From Thozetella sp. PMI_491 (Eukaryota > Ascomycota > Sordariomycetes > Chaetosphaeriales > Chaetosphaeriaceae), in the NCBI GenBank assembly GCA_021432635.1, contig MU270071.1, positions 374,791 through 438,790 on the forward strand: 64,000 bases of DNA, read 5' to 3'. Within the stretch, counting starts at the first letter, position 1. Each line of letters starts with the position of its first letter. Positions 45,970 through 57,527 of this stretch are shown here, one piece after another. Both the position numbers and the translations under genes were made by a program. The notes beneath the pieces were generated by a model. That model saw only the letters and a program-made list of their open reading frames with translations. It searched no databases and was not told the origin of the DNA.

Positions 45970-48900
45970 TCAATTTTCAAGGTAGGCACGCCTTTTTTGC
46001 CCCCTCCCGTTTCTCCCTGGTCAAAAAATCGTCGTCTCCACGGCTTGTGCAGTCCACCTCGGTTTTTTTGGCTCTTTTCTACAAACAAGGTTTGCCGCTT
46101 GTGCCTTCCTGCTTCTTCCCTCCTCTCGCCGCCAGTCTTTCTTTTTTTTTTACGACTGCTAGAGAGAAGCCGGCCCGCTGTGGGTTATTTTCACTTAGCT
46201 TGCAGGCTCCCTCCTCCTTTTGCTTCCTTTTCTTATTTGTATTGCCGCCTCCCGTCACAGCCCCCGGTGTAAAAATCGTGAGCCTAATCTGTGATCCGGA
46301 GGGGACTCAGATGGCGCAGGCCCAGGTCCTAGGGGCCACGGTAGGTTGCGCGGTACGACGATCCCGAGAAGGGGGTAGCGTCTAGGCCTCTTCGATGTTG
46401 GAGGGGTCAGCAGCGACCCAGCTGTGAGGGCAAGACAAGGGGGGCGACAGGCGAGGATGGGGCGACGTCGAGAGATGATGATTATGATGAGCTGCCACTT
46501 TTTTTTTTACTGTTCTCCCTCGCACTGCGTGAAAGGCAGCGACTAGAATCTTAAATGTAGTTCCAGAGACCAAGTAGTCCCCCTTTCGCCATCTCGACTC
46601 CAGGGGCGGGCTGCGATACTAATGTAGACTGCGCATGTGGAGAGAGCCTCGAGTCTGCCCCGAGGGGGCCAAATCCGTCCGAGTGTCCGTCCGTCCGTCC
46701 GTCTCTTCGATGCAGCCCTCTGCCCCCCCCCCCTCCCCTGGCCCTCCTCTTCAGCCCTTTCGGGGTGGATCGAGTCATCCCTATCCACCGCTTGCACACG
46801 ACCGATAGAGCCCTACATGCTCGATCCGCCGAACATCTGCAATCCTTCCTACCCGCCATGCACCTCAGGACCGTGCATGGCACGCCCGTGGACATGGCGT
46901 CGGTGCCTGGCCAAATGGCAACCCTCCTCCCATATTCTGAACAGAGATGTGAGCTCCCGAGACACCACTAGACAAGGGTCTCGCACTCCGTACATCATCA
47001 CGGCTATGAAGTACTTCAGCTGTGCTAGCGAGCAACGGGTTCAAACGGTTGAACAACCCCATGTCCGTTTTTGCTTCTCCCGCTGACGACCCCCAGCGCT
47101 AGGAGCAGACCCAAGTTCCAACCCTGCCCAATGTCTCTCTGCAATAACGCCACAGGGACCCTTGCTACCCGCGTGGCAGCTGGGACAGACTAAGACACGG
47201 CTGGGCCGGTAGCGCCATCCCCGTTGGGAGGCGTTCGGCCTTGTTGGTCGAGAACCAGCTGCCAGAACACCTCGCCCACAAGCGGGTCAAAACGGCTGGC
47301 GACATAAACGGCGCTGCCATGAGAGGTTGGTTTATTCAACTTGCCCCATTTCAATGCACCTCTCTGCTGCACATGCCCTAATGTCAAAACTGGGCAGCTG
47401 GGAGAGAAACACGAGCAGTCCCCAAGCGCGTGGTAGGGGTCCCAGCCTGAGTCCGAACCGTTACGGAGTTGAGATTGAGCCGAATGTGGCGCGCCTCCCT
47501 GGACACCCCCTTCCCCGGGTTGCTTTCTTTCCTTATTCTCACCTCTGCGCTGGACTTGTCTGCATCCTGGTTTCCAGAATAGGTCGACCCTGGCTAGGTA
47601 CTCAGTCGGGAACGGCATCCAGACCAAGTCCGAATACAGTACATACTATAGTACACAACTAGTAACACGCTGAGTGGGAGATACCAAGGTCCCCGGTCAG
47701 TCGATGTACTCCGTAGTGTACTGTCCCATACATAACGAAGGGTAGGAGACTACGGTTTCGTCCGATCCAGGACAGACGGCAACCAAGGGCGGCTAGAGTC
47801 AGGGGTATCGCCTCGGGATCGAGCCGGCAAGTAGTATAGAGCCGATTCCCAGTTACCCAGTCATGCACATGCCGCATGCTTCTGCTCCCGGTGGCGTCCT
47901 TAGAGTTTGCCGATTAACTTCAGCTCTCCATCTCAGTGAGGCAGGAGCTGTAGCTTTGGCTTCGGCTAGGCTCGTGAGACAGCGCGAGGACTGTCTATCA
48001 CTGGCGGGGCTGGAGGCTGTCTCGTCGGGCCTAATCAAGGTCTAGCCGATGCACCAGCCTTAGCGATCACTTCCAGCAGATGAGTGGTAGACAGCGCAAG
48101 GTCACAGACCACGCAGTCAGGCAGAAACCTAAGCAGACGGCTCCTCTAGTAGCCTGTCGGGTATCCAGCCAACCGGCCCACGACATGGGGTGGGCGATAG
48201 GGCCGCGTCGTGTCGAACAAGTCCGCCTTTCGGCGGTCGGCCGGTCGACCACCGAAGAGCATCAGACGCAAGCTTGAGCGGTACAGTAGTACATCCAAGC
48301 CAGCCCTATCACACCTTCGCTCCTTCACTTTTTGATTCGCCCGCGCTGTATCGTCCAGTTCTCCCTTGGCGGCTGTCTCCCCCAGTATCTTTAATTTTTT
48401 TTGGTTGTTTTTTTTGCTCTCGCCAAGGGCGCATTCTTTGGTGCTCGTGTTACTGGCCGATTCCTTGGACGGTGGCTAAATAAACGCCCGAGTACTTGCG
48501 ATGCAACGCCTCACATTGGACTCGCTAGACATTATCCTCTTACAGCTGACTGACCAATGCACATATGTGCTGTGCCTATGCAGGAGAGATCTTATGCGGC
48601 TTGTTCTGGAGTAGTGGAGGAGAGGCGACGGGCCAAGACCTCGTGTGTAGCTTAGTCTGTAGGGTTTCTAGAAGATATCGAACTTTATCCCTACGAACCG
48701 TCGTAGAAGTGATGGTGGGTTTCGGTCATGCACCGACAGTGCTCCGAGCTGCTCCGAGCTACATTCCCCCAGAAGAGGGCGGCAGACGAAGGCGGTAGGC
48801 CTCCCGGCTCGGCTAGGGAGATGACTTGGCAGACTCGGTGAAAGATCCAGGACGATACCTAGGGAAGAAGCATGCAAAGCATGTGCTCATACTCGTAATC

Positions 48901-51900
48901 CTAGCGGCGCCTCGGGAGCGTCTAGTCGGACGAATTAGGACTGTCTCAAACAGAATCTTCGTGACGGTGGCACTAGATTGCGAGATCCTAGCCGTAGTTC
49001 GGTCTTTTTCCCGTAGACTGATGTCATAGAGATCGTTCCTGGGCGCCCGCGAACACTACCTCCACTCGACATTCCTAGAGTCACTGGAGCCTAGGGGTTG
49101 CCATCCCGCGCTGAACCAACCTGGGGTAGGGCGACACGCTTTGCTCTGGATTAGCCTCCGGGTGGAAGACACGAGCAACGAGGCAGAGACACACTACCCG
49201 AAGAGCATTACTCCACGACAAGTCCATTGTCGAAACCCCCAGGCCCCTGCCTCCTCGCTAAGAGCCCACCAACAAGGGAACCCCTTAAAGGTGACCCTAG
49301 CAGCCGGCGATGCACTCCAGCGGCCTTAAACTCTTGGTTTCTTTAGCCTTGGCCCCCGCATGCCTTCAGGTCCGGCCCCTAAGTATCCTGTCGTGGCAAT
49401 CGGCTATGGTACTGGCAGCGGCGGCCTGCGTCTACCAGCGGCCACGCGGACAGAGGACAGGCTTGCATTGCAATTTTGTACCGGACGTGTGGGCCGGGTT
49501 CAGTTTAAGCTTATTCAGGAAAATAAAAATAGTCGCCTGCTGACAGATTACGGAACGTGGCGCGGACCGTTATCGTCCAAGGATTGGGGAAACGGTGGTG
49601 CCGTGCCACTACTGCCGATTTAAAGCAATGGAAGCAATGGGTAGTTTGGGGGTCGAGCTCATTCTACCGGATTGTTTGCAAACGTCACGGCCCGCGGAGC
49701 AGCCCCGTTGTCCTTGATGGTTTCTCTCTGGCTTCCTTGGACCTTTTGGCCCCCCGCCCCTCGCCCCCCCCCCCTTGGCACCGCTGCCGTCCCATCGATG
49801 AAGTCTGTCGGGTTCGCCGCCCTCGCCCTTTCCATGCTTGTGCAGGAGATTGCGAACCCTCGCTTCGTGGCCGCTCTTACACGGGCGAATCACGGTCCTG
49901 GACGGCGTGAGGACTCTTGGACCGCAACTCGACGGGACCTTGCTAGGCAGCCTCGTAGGGCTGGATGGCCTGCCCAGAACTAAGGCCAAATTAGCCCTCC
50001 CCCTTTCTCCAGGGGGGAGGGGGGAGACCTTCTCCCTGGTTCACGAGGCAGCAGCCCCATGCTCGAACCGTGATGGATGCGCCCCAATCCCGAGGCCGCT
50101 TATTCGGGACGCCTCCTCCCTGTTCGGGATCCTTCGCTGGGACGCTAGTACACATGCCGGTGCCGTCTGCGCCTGCACTCCGGAAAAACGAAACATAAAG
50201 CACCGTGCTTGGAGGCAGCCTCACGCCACTTCGTCGCCGCTAGAAGGCATTTATCCCCTGTGGCTAGGTTAGCAGTTGGCGTCCAGGAGCAGTGTTGTAA
50301 GACAAGTCCTAACCCTCGAGATACATGGTAGAAGAGGTAAAAAATTCTCGTCCTGTCCAGAAATCACGCCAACTTTTGAGCCTAACGACCACACCTGCTG
50401 AAGATTGACACAATGAAGAGCCAATGAGGCAGCGGTCATGGCTCATGATTCGCTCGCGTTGCTCCCATTTGCGTGTCCAGCTCAGTCCTATACCTCCAAT
50501 AGGATGCCAGTTCCTTGTGTTACCTGGCGCCGACGCTCCATAACACACGCAGTAGCACGATCTCGGCCTCGTCTACTCCACAGAGCGTCTGGCCATTCAA
50601 CTTGTAGTTTTTTTTCCTTTAACTTCCAGTAGTTCGTATGCCATCCGCCAATATCTCTTTAGGGGGTCAAATGCGATGGCATGGATCAAAGTATTAGGAG
50701 GCCGGTGTGCCTTATCTCGGAAGTCGAGTGATGCTCATTCGACTAGAAACTGAGGGTGGATCTTAGTGATATTTCTTGGTCCGTTTTCTCGGGGCATCCG
50801 AGGCGCCATGAGTCTGTTAAGGGCTGTAGCAAACAATAGAAATGTTTTCTGTTGAAGAGTATCGGCCCATGAAACGAGATTTTGCGCAGAGTTATTGTCT
50901 TGAAGACGTCATGCTCGGCCTCTGTCAAAGACAGGTTTTCAGGGACAGGCATTGTCATGTCACTGCCTATCAGTCATTCGAAAGGATAGGATATTTGTGT
51001 CGTGTTAATTGCAAATTTCAAGACTCTTGCATCGTGTGTGGTGACCGACAGTAGTGTGACCGCAAGGTTGATGTCAAACTTCGTTGTTTCTCACTTCTCA
51101 GTATCAGGCCGGACCACGCAGGACCGATCCGGACCTTTTACCTTCTGTCCTTGTGTTTTGAAGTACTAGTCTGTTTGCAAATGCATACTTGAATGAAACA
51201 CTACACCATCTTTCAACTTATCGAGTTGGAGGTCCTATCCAGCAGCCACACAAGCCTACCAAACCCGGTGAGAAGAGGTGGCCCGTACCTCTCTCGCCGG
51301 CCGCAGAATTTTTGTCTGTGGAGAGGTTGTTTCCTACCCGGAAAGCACTTGATTTGCTCATATATACCATTCTACATCTTTTGGCGTCGAAATTTCTGAA
51401 TATTACCTTTCCGTCAAATATTTGTGAACTGGTCTCTCAGCCGAAGTTAGCCACCCAATCTTTCAGTCTCTCATCGAACTTGGCCAAGTCGCCCGATTCC
51501 CACAGAAACCCGAGACTCAAGTGGCCAGACACTGTGGTCAAATTTTAGGAGCGCGCGCGCGCAGCATTCTCGCAGTCGTGACTTCCCACCCTCGACTTTT
51601 GACCTAGTAGCACGCTTAGGTGGTCGACCGGAGGGGCAGGAAGCGGGCGTTCCTTCCATAGACGTACCTCGTTGAAAAAGATGCAGCAGCCCAGGGCTGC
51701 CCCTTGGAGGGAGACCAAGGAGCTCGTCAGTAAGTTGTCTACTTATTCTCATCTAAAACATTTCATTTTGTCCCCAGGGTCTCCGCAGAACTCTGGCCCG
51801 TGGCGGAGCGGCTCCATGATTCCTTCTCTCGGCCCCATTCTCTCTACCATATTCCCTGACCCTTATGTCCTTACGGCCGGAACCCCGGCTTTGTGAATGC

Positions 51901-52012
51901 ACCTCTTCCGAAATATTACCTCACAAACTAGCCTTGCGATTCACCCATTCCCTCCCTCCTTCCTCACTCTTCGTCTGACACTGCCTCTTCCGCAACTGGT
52001 GTTGCCGACCAG
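45970..52012. other. 6 kb gene-poor region
   Basis: Between the bZIP start and the hypothetical protein at 52013 I find no gene I can support. The first 400 bp (to about 46400) are CT-rich on the plus strand and will be the bZIP leader and promoter. A GTCC tetranucleotide run lies at 46686-46701. Frames at 47190-47627, 49609-49989, 49838-50272 and 51189-51548 are short, overlap on both strands and match nothing I know. The 50650-51550 part is more AT-rich than its surroundings. Confidence 0.5.
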
Positions 52013-53830
52013 ATGGGCTCTCCTACAACCCCTTTCTCCTTGTCTCAGGCAGACTCGGCTGGCCGGGTTCGGCGCGAGCTTGAGAATCTATCAACTTCTC
52101 CGCCTGACCATCTACCAACACTGCCTTCTACAGGATCAAACCCGGACAAGCAACCTACCTACACGACTGTAGGCTCGGTCTACAACCCAGATGCCACGCC
52201 GTTGCAGCCACCTACTCGCAGAGGCCGCAGCTCTCGGTACCAAGCCTACTACTCACCTCCTGGAGAGCTGGCTGCTGGCTTCCCTACCGGCATTCTGGCC
52301 AGTTTTAGAGACGTCTCTCTGGGCTCACCAGGCGCAGCGTCCACGGCACACCAATACTCACCACTCCAGCAGAATTACGATCGAGCCATCACTCCGGTGC
52401 AGGATACGGCTTCCTTTATCATGCCAGAGCCTGACCTGCCGACCCCGGGCATGAGATCCGGTAACATTCCTGCTCCTGCCTGGCCTGGATCCAGCAAGCA
52501 AGGAATTGTAATGAGCATCCTGGATGACACGGAAAGTTCTGGGCCAGAGGACTCCTTGACGTCTCGCTTCAATGTCAAAGGCCTCACCAACTTGGCTTCG
52601 TACCCAAATCCCATGCAGGAAACTGCCCGCAAAGCCCTCGCGAAAGCGCGTAACGTCAACATCGGATTGGTTCGCCCCGACACCCCAACAACCACTCTCC
52701 GTGCTCTCTCTACGAACCTCAAGGAACAACAGCTTTCGGGGTTGCCTAGTGCCTCCAACTCCCTCGCAACTGGTCCTGGGGCGCCACAGCCACTGACAGC
52801 AGGCCCCCCTGGTCAGCGTCAGTACAAGCCATCTACATTCGAGGGAGCTATCAAGGCACTCGGAGAGTCAACAGAGACTTCTAAAGCCTTGGTGATATCG
52901 GAACCTCATAACACAGAACATATACCAAGCACTATGAGACCATGCTGGAGCGAGGAGGGAAGTTCATCTATTGGTTTTGTTGAGGCGATGCCAAAAGGGA
53001 AACAAGTCGAATCCAGCACGGCCGCTCCAGAATTGCAGGATCCCGAGAGGCCAAGAGGAAGCGCAACTCGGTGTTTGCCTGACGGTCCCCATTCCACAGC
53101 CGACGTAAATGTAGGAAGGAGGCTGCACCAGGTTGCCCAAGATTCAACGCTGGGGGAGCTTTCCATCAAGTCCACTGTGGCGGGGATGTCAGCAGAACAC
53201 CATCAACACATCCGGGACACCGAAGACGCAGATACCATCCACAAGTATTACCCTCGTGGATTCCCAAAAAATTACAACGGAAATTATGAGCGCATTCCTA
53301 GTGACTGGATGAAGCACTACCCTTTGCACCCACAGTCCTCTCGGCTGATCATGAAAACACAACGAGACCGATTCTCTAAGCGCGACCTCCAATTTTACGG
53401 CGGTACGAATAGGCTCGCTAACGGCGAGTTCCTCAGCAATGCAGTCATGAGCAGAGAAGGAAACTGGATATTCGACCCTGAAAGGGGATACATCTCCACC
53501 CGAGCTTTCGCGCGTCCTCCTGCAGTCGGACAGGATGTCCCAGTTAGCTATCCGTATCTGAGCATTGAGGAAGCAAACCACTTTGACTGTGCCTTCCATG
53601 CAAGGCCTCTGATCAACATGCTCTTTCTTACTATGCAAAGCTATTCGGGACACGGGGAAGATGAAGATGAGTCTTTCGGCAGCTTTGCTGAGGCTGGTCA
53701 TGCCAACAGGAGCGACCGAGGCTTCCTCAGCCGGCCCGTGGACCTGACCGAGCATGAGGAGTCGGAAGAACTGGATGTGCTACAAGAACTCTGGCGCACT
53801 GGGCATTCAACTGGAGTGCACTACCGCTGA
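52013..53830 (+). CDS. Uncharacterised 605-residue protein, single exon
   Basis: I do not recognise this protein. It is one uninterrupted frame, which is unusual among these genes and far longer than chance frames nearby. Residues 1-400 are Ser/Pro/Thr-rich and disordered, with no signal peptide or membrane segment. The last ~190 residues look folded: HKYYPRGFPKNYNGNYERIP, WMKHYPLHPQSS, DLQFYGGTNRLANGEFLSNA and WIFDPERGYISTRAFARP, then an acidic patch (HGEDEDESFGSF). The aromatic-rich C-terminal block suggests a conserved fungal domain. The AT-richer leader carries small upstream ATGs. The start at 52013 is the first ATG of the frame. Function, location and partners cannot be inferred. Confidence 0.75.
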   Translation: MGSPTTPFSLSQADSAGRVRRELENLSTSPPDHLPTLPSTGSNPDKQPTYTTVGSVYNPDATPLQPPTRRGRSSRYQAYYSPPGELAAGFPTGILASFRDVSLGSPGAASTAHQYSPLQQNYDRAITPVQDTASFIMPEPDLPTPGMRSGNIPAPAWPGSSKQGIVMSILDDTESSGPEDSLTSRFNVKGLTNLASYPNPMQETARKALAKARNVNIGLVRPDTPTTTLRALSTNLKEQQLSGLPSASNSLATGPGAPQPLTAGPPGQRQYKPSTFEGAIKALGESTETSKALVISEPHNTEHIPSTMRPCWSEEGSSSIGFVEAMPKGKQVESSTAAPELQDPERPRGSATRCLPDGPHSTADVNVGRRLHQVAQDSTLGELSIKSTVAGMSAEHHQHIRDTEDADTIHKYYPRGFPKNYNGNYERIPSDWMKHYPLHPQSSRLIMKTQRDRFSKRDLQFYGGTNRLANGEFLSNAVMSREGNWIFDPERGYISTRAFARPPAVGQDVPVSYPYLSIEEANHFDCAFHARPLINMLFLTMQSYSGHGEDEDESFGSFAEAGHANRSDRGFLSRPVDLTEHEESEELDVLQELWRTGHSTGVHYR

Positions 53831-54917
53831 ATTATCACACGTCTCAAAATCCCCACAATAGAAAAATTGGATCAGGGCAGCGGAAGTTGCAGCCCCTGGG
53901 GCAGCTTCAGGTCCAAGGAGGCGTTATGTTGTTGTGATGATTTGATGGAATACTTGCGACTGGCTTTGGAGAACCTCGTTGGTAAACCAGCCCTTGAACC
54001 CGAATGACGAGGGACATGGCACCTTGATAGGCCAGGATTTAGCGATGGCTTTCCCGCTCTCTATCGCTAGCCCGAGATTGGTGAGGATGGGCCTGCATGC
54101 AAGGTACAGAATAACATACCTTAGATAGCCCAAGAGCCCTACCCTCAGTAGGAATGCACACTTGCTATGCTCTAAGGATTTTGTTTCTACCAAATGTATC
54201 TCATATTAGGTTATGTGCTTCGCTCCCAACCTGCCTGCAGTGGAGAGGTGCGAAAGTCGGGTGCAGTCAGATCCACAATTCAGGGGAAGGTCAACAAACA
54301 ACTCTATTGAATTGTGAGACACATCAACATGGAGCAACCAAGTCCTCCGGAAGGGCTTGGAGAGACGCGACAAGTGTCAGTGCGATACAATCTCTGCAAT
54401 CCATCTTTACGCACTCTATAGGGAAATGACTAGGCCTGGCGCGGCCCCGTCGTCTTGGCGCACTCACTACACGGCCGTTTGGACAAGATCACAAGCACCA
54501 ATAGTTGAATCAACGCCCAAATACCCATTTCGCAACTGAAGAGGCTATATCTCCTGTCCGCAACCCATCCCCTGGTGCGTTCCTGCACCTCTCTTTCCTT
54601 TACTCTTCCACATGTATCGGTACATCTGAGCAGACTTGGGGCTTTCTCTAGCAGCTTGGTAGATCATGTCTGCAACATGCTTCATCCAGCTGGAGCTGCA
54701 AGCAGGATTCACGCTCAGATCCAGTCGCACTCAGCAAAGACTGAGACCTAGCTAACCTGGCCGAAAGAAGCTTGTCGAGAATCCACAATATCGCCAGGTG
54801 AGATTCTCACTGTTGCAAAAGGTGACTGTCGATGGGATGACGTACAGCGGGCTCTTCCAAGCCCAAGCGGACTTGCTCGGTGGAATCGATAGAAGGCCTG
54901 GGTGTGAATGACGTGGC

Positions 54918-54955
<38 letters not shown>

Positions 54956-55259
54956 GCCGATATAATGGATAGCGGATCGACCTCGGTTAGGCCTGTAGCT
55001 ACAAACGCCCGAGTCGCGCATTAAAGGCGGTGATAAACCGGATTCGAAAAGGTGAATTCTATGAGACATGACATGCAGTGCGTCCCCCTCGCCCTTCGGG
55101 GGACTTTTGGTGATGGGAAGGAGGCGACGGAAGTATGGAAGATTTCATGTACAAAGGTGTAGTTGCGATCGCCCGTGAATGAAGTGAGCAAAGCTCGGGT
55201 ATTATGGAGAAGAAAAAGATGCCTCCACACGCAGCTTCCAGCTTCCAGCTTCCAGCCTC
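53831..55259. other. Convergent intergenic region with a poly-G tract
   Basis: About 1.43 kb between the hypothetical gene (+) and palI (-). It contains a 35-base G run at 54920-54954, listed separately, and a short CAGCTTC tandem repeat at 55232-55255. No gene is seen. Confidence 0.5.
54920..54954. repeat. 35-base poly-G tract
   Basis: Uninterrupted run of 35 G on the plus strand in intergenic DNA. It is the longest homopolymer in the window. Such a run is slippage-prone and could form G-quadruplex; its exact length in any assembly is uncertain. Confidence 0.9.
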
Positions 55260-57527
55260 TCAAAGCGCCGGGTATGCACTACCCGGGATCATCCCCCCGG
55301 CCGGCCGGGACGAGCCTCCGTGAGAAGGCAGCTCAAAGTCCGGGTTGGAGCTGAGCAGCATGTCCGCGGGTCGGTTGACCGGCCTGCGGGGGATTACCAT
55401 ATTTGGCCCTCCGTAGCCACCGCGGCCAGGTGGCGGCGGCGGTGGATTCCAGCGCGGGTTGATGCCGCGCTGAGAGATGGAAGTGAAAGTGGATCTCTCA
55501 GATTCCGCCGGGCTGCGGGCTCCTTGAGGGATATCCTCGGACTCGTAGGCGTTAGTCGTCTGGATTGGGGGAGGGGTCGGTCTGTGTACCACGGGCGGAG
55601 GAGGTTCCGCCACGAAGCGTGGGTCCACATCTTCGTAATACTCACTTGCGGGTGCGGCAGGCGGTTGAGGGCCAGGGCTTCCACGGCTGGGAGCGTCTCG
55701 CCTCAAGTTTAAGGGCGAGGGTACCCTGGGGGAGTTCCGTCCGGAATCTTGATTCCAGCCCTGACGAGGCGGTACGTACGCGTTCCTGTGTTAGTGTTAG
55801 TGTGTAGTCTAGGAAGCGCAGCTGCTCCAGGCCGCAACAAGACTTACTCGTCTTGGCTGTACTTGCTCATGTCGCTCATGTATGTGTCATGGCGACGGGC
55901 TCCCGGCGACGGTATTCTCCCCTGCTGCATGGCGAGCATTCCTGCGATATCAGCATCGCTCTCCCGGATGCCGAATTGGCCGAAACCAGCAGGCGGATGC
56001 TGCGGGCTCCCCGTCCGCGCGTCCATCTCAATGGCCTGTCCAGGAGCGCCTGACTCTACACCAGGAAGCGGCGGCGGGGATTCTGCTCGAGGCAAGCTCT
56101 CGCGTTCCGGGTTGTAAGCCTCATAGCCTCCGGGAGCAAGGTTCGGCGCCGAGCTGTTCGCATTGTAGCCAGGAGCGGATGGCGGGCCGGGGGAGGGTCC
56201 TCTCGCGCCATGGGGTCCAGGTCCGTACGCACTGGCAGGCGAGCCGCGGCGGTCATAAGGTCCGGGACCCGGTCCCCCTTGGTAAGAAGGCGGTGGTGGA
56301 CGACCGCCTCGCATTCCTGGGCCATATCCACGCGGCGGCGGGCCGTAGCCTCCCCTGCCGGGTGGTGGTCCGTAGCCTCCTCTACCAGGAGGGCCATATC
56401 CGCCTCGGCCGTTCGGAGGCGGGCCGTAGCCGTTGAATCCACCACGGCCTGGGCCTCCATAGCCACCTCGGCCACGGTATCCTCCTGGGGGCGTTCCTGT
56501 CCGCCCTCTCGAGTTCATTCGCTCAAAGGAAGGGCCCCTCCTCACACCAAATCCGTCCTGCGGTGAGATAGGGTTACCGTATTGGTCCCGCCCGAGGGTT
56601 GAGTTGGACATGGACCGGCGAGGCTGGTTGGGGCCGACAGGACCGTTGTACGCCATGTCTGCTGGCGGCGGCAGTTCGTTCATCATGGGGTTAGGCGACC
56701 TTTCGGACGGGCTCCTGGCGGTTAAGGGAACGCGTTCATCGCTGCTCCGGTCATCCTTCTTGTCGTACGATGCAAATTCCGGGAGTTTGTTGTCCCCAGG
56801 GCCGTTCGCTCCACTGACCATTGGCATAGTCGGTTCGAGAGCGGTGGTAGCAGGGTCGGCGCGTACCTCCTGGGCCTGTCTATTGTAGAAGTTCTGACCG
56901 CTCATCTCAGCGTTTTCAGCGATGCGCTTCTTACGCGCCTTCCTGCCGACCACAGTCCGCCGCATGGCGCACGAAACCAAGCCCGCGAGAGCGACGAGAA
57001 TGTTGGCGGCGAGAACCAGGTAGGTCCCGAAAGCCATGTGAGGGACGAACAGCAACACATCGACTAGGAAAGCGAGCAGGCAGACTAGGAAGTCGATAAT
57101 GCTGAAAATGAAGACCAGTAGCAGGTATCTGGAAGAGTGACTGGCCGAGTGGCTGTGCGAAATGACGGCGAGAATGAACATGATGAGCGTGATCAGGGCT
57201 GCAACCGGGTGAATGATGAGAATGCTAGACAGCGTCGTCCGTGTAGCATTGGAGAGGTCAAAGTCGGAGGCCGGAAGAACGGAGGCTGTTTGTTCAGTCA
57301 GCTGGGGTCCCGCGAAAGGCTGAGGATTCATGCGTACAGGTATCATATCCAATCTCTATAGAGCTGCAAGAGCCGTCGGCCTTGCAGTAGCCAAATACAC
57401 CAAAGCTGACGCCTTGGAAAGTGCCGAGAGGAATGGATTTGATGATTGGCGTCGAGATGACCGACAGGACGAGCAGGGCGAAGGCTACAAAGAGCACAAT
57501 CGACAGCGGCGTGGCGGGCCGCAGCAT
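55260..57527 (-). CDS. palI: pH-response regulator PalI/RIM9
   Basis: PalI (Rim9 in yeast) is a SUR7-like plasma-membrane protein that helps the pH sensor PalH/Rim21 signal ambient alkalinity to the PacC/Rim101 factor. Exons on the minus strand: 57338-57527, 55848-57285 and 55260-55785, giving 717 residues. Residues 1-30 form the first membrane segment (MLRPATPLSIVLFVAFALL). The extracellular loop has GVFGYC and a second Cys. Three further segments lie at about 90-190 (SSILIIHPVAALITLIMFIL and following). KARKKRIAENAEMSGQNFYN marks the start of the cytosolic tail, which is the family signature. The tail of about 500 residues is disordered, with many GYGPPP and GRGGYG repeats, as in other filamentous fungal PalI proteins. 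Introns are 52 and 62 nt. Identification is firm. Confidence 0.95.

Noticed and set aside
45970-52012. Search for tRNA, rRNA or transposase genes in the gene-poor stretch
   Set aside because: No T-arm-like GTTCRANYC with a matching stem, no rRNA core sequence and no transposase or reverse-transcriptase motif could be seen by eye. A covariance-model scan would settle it.
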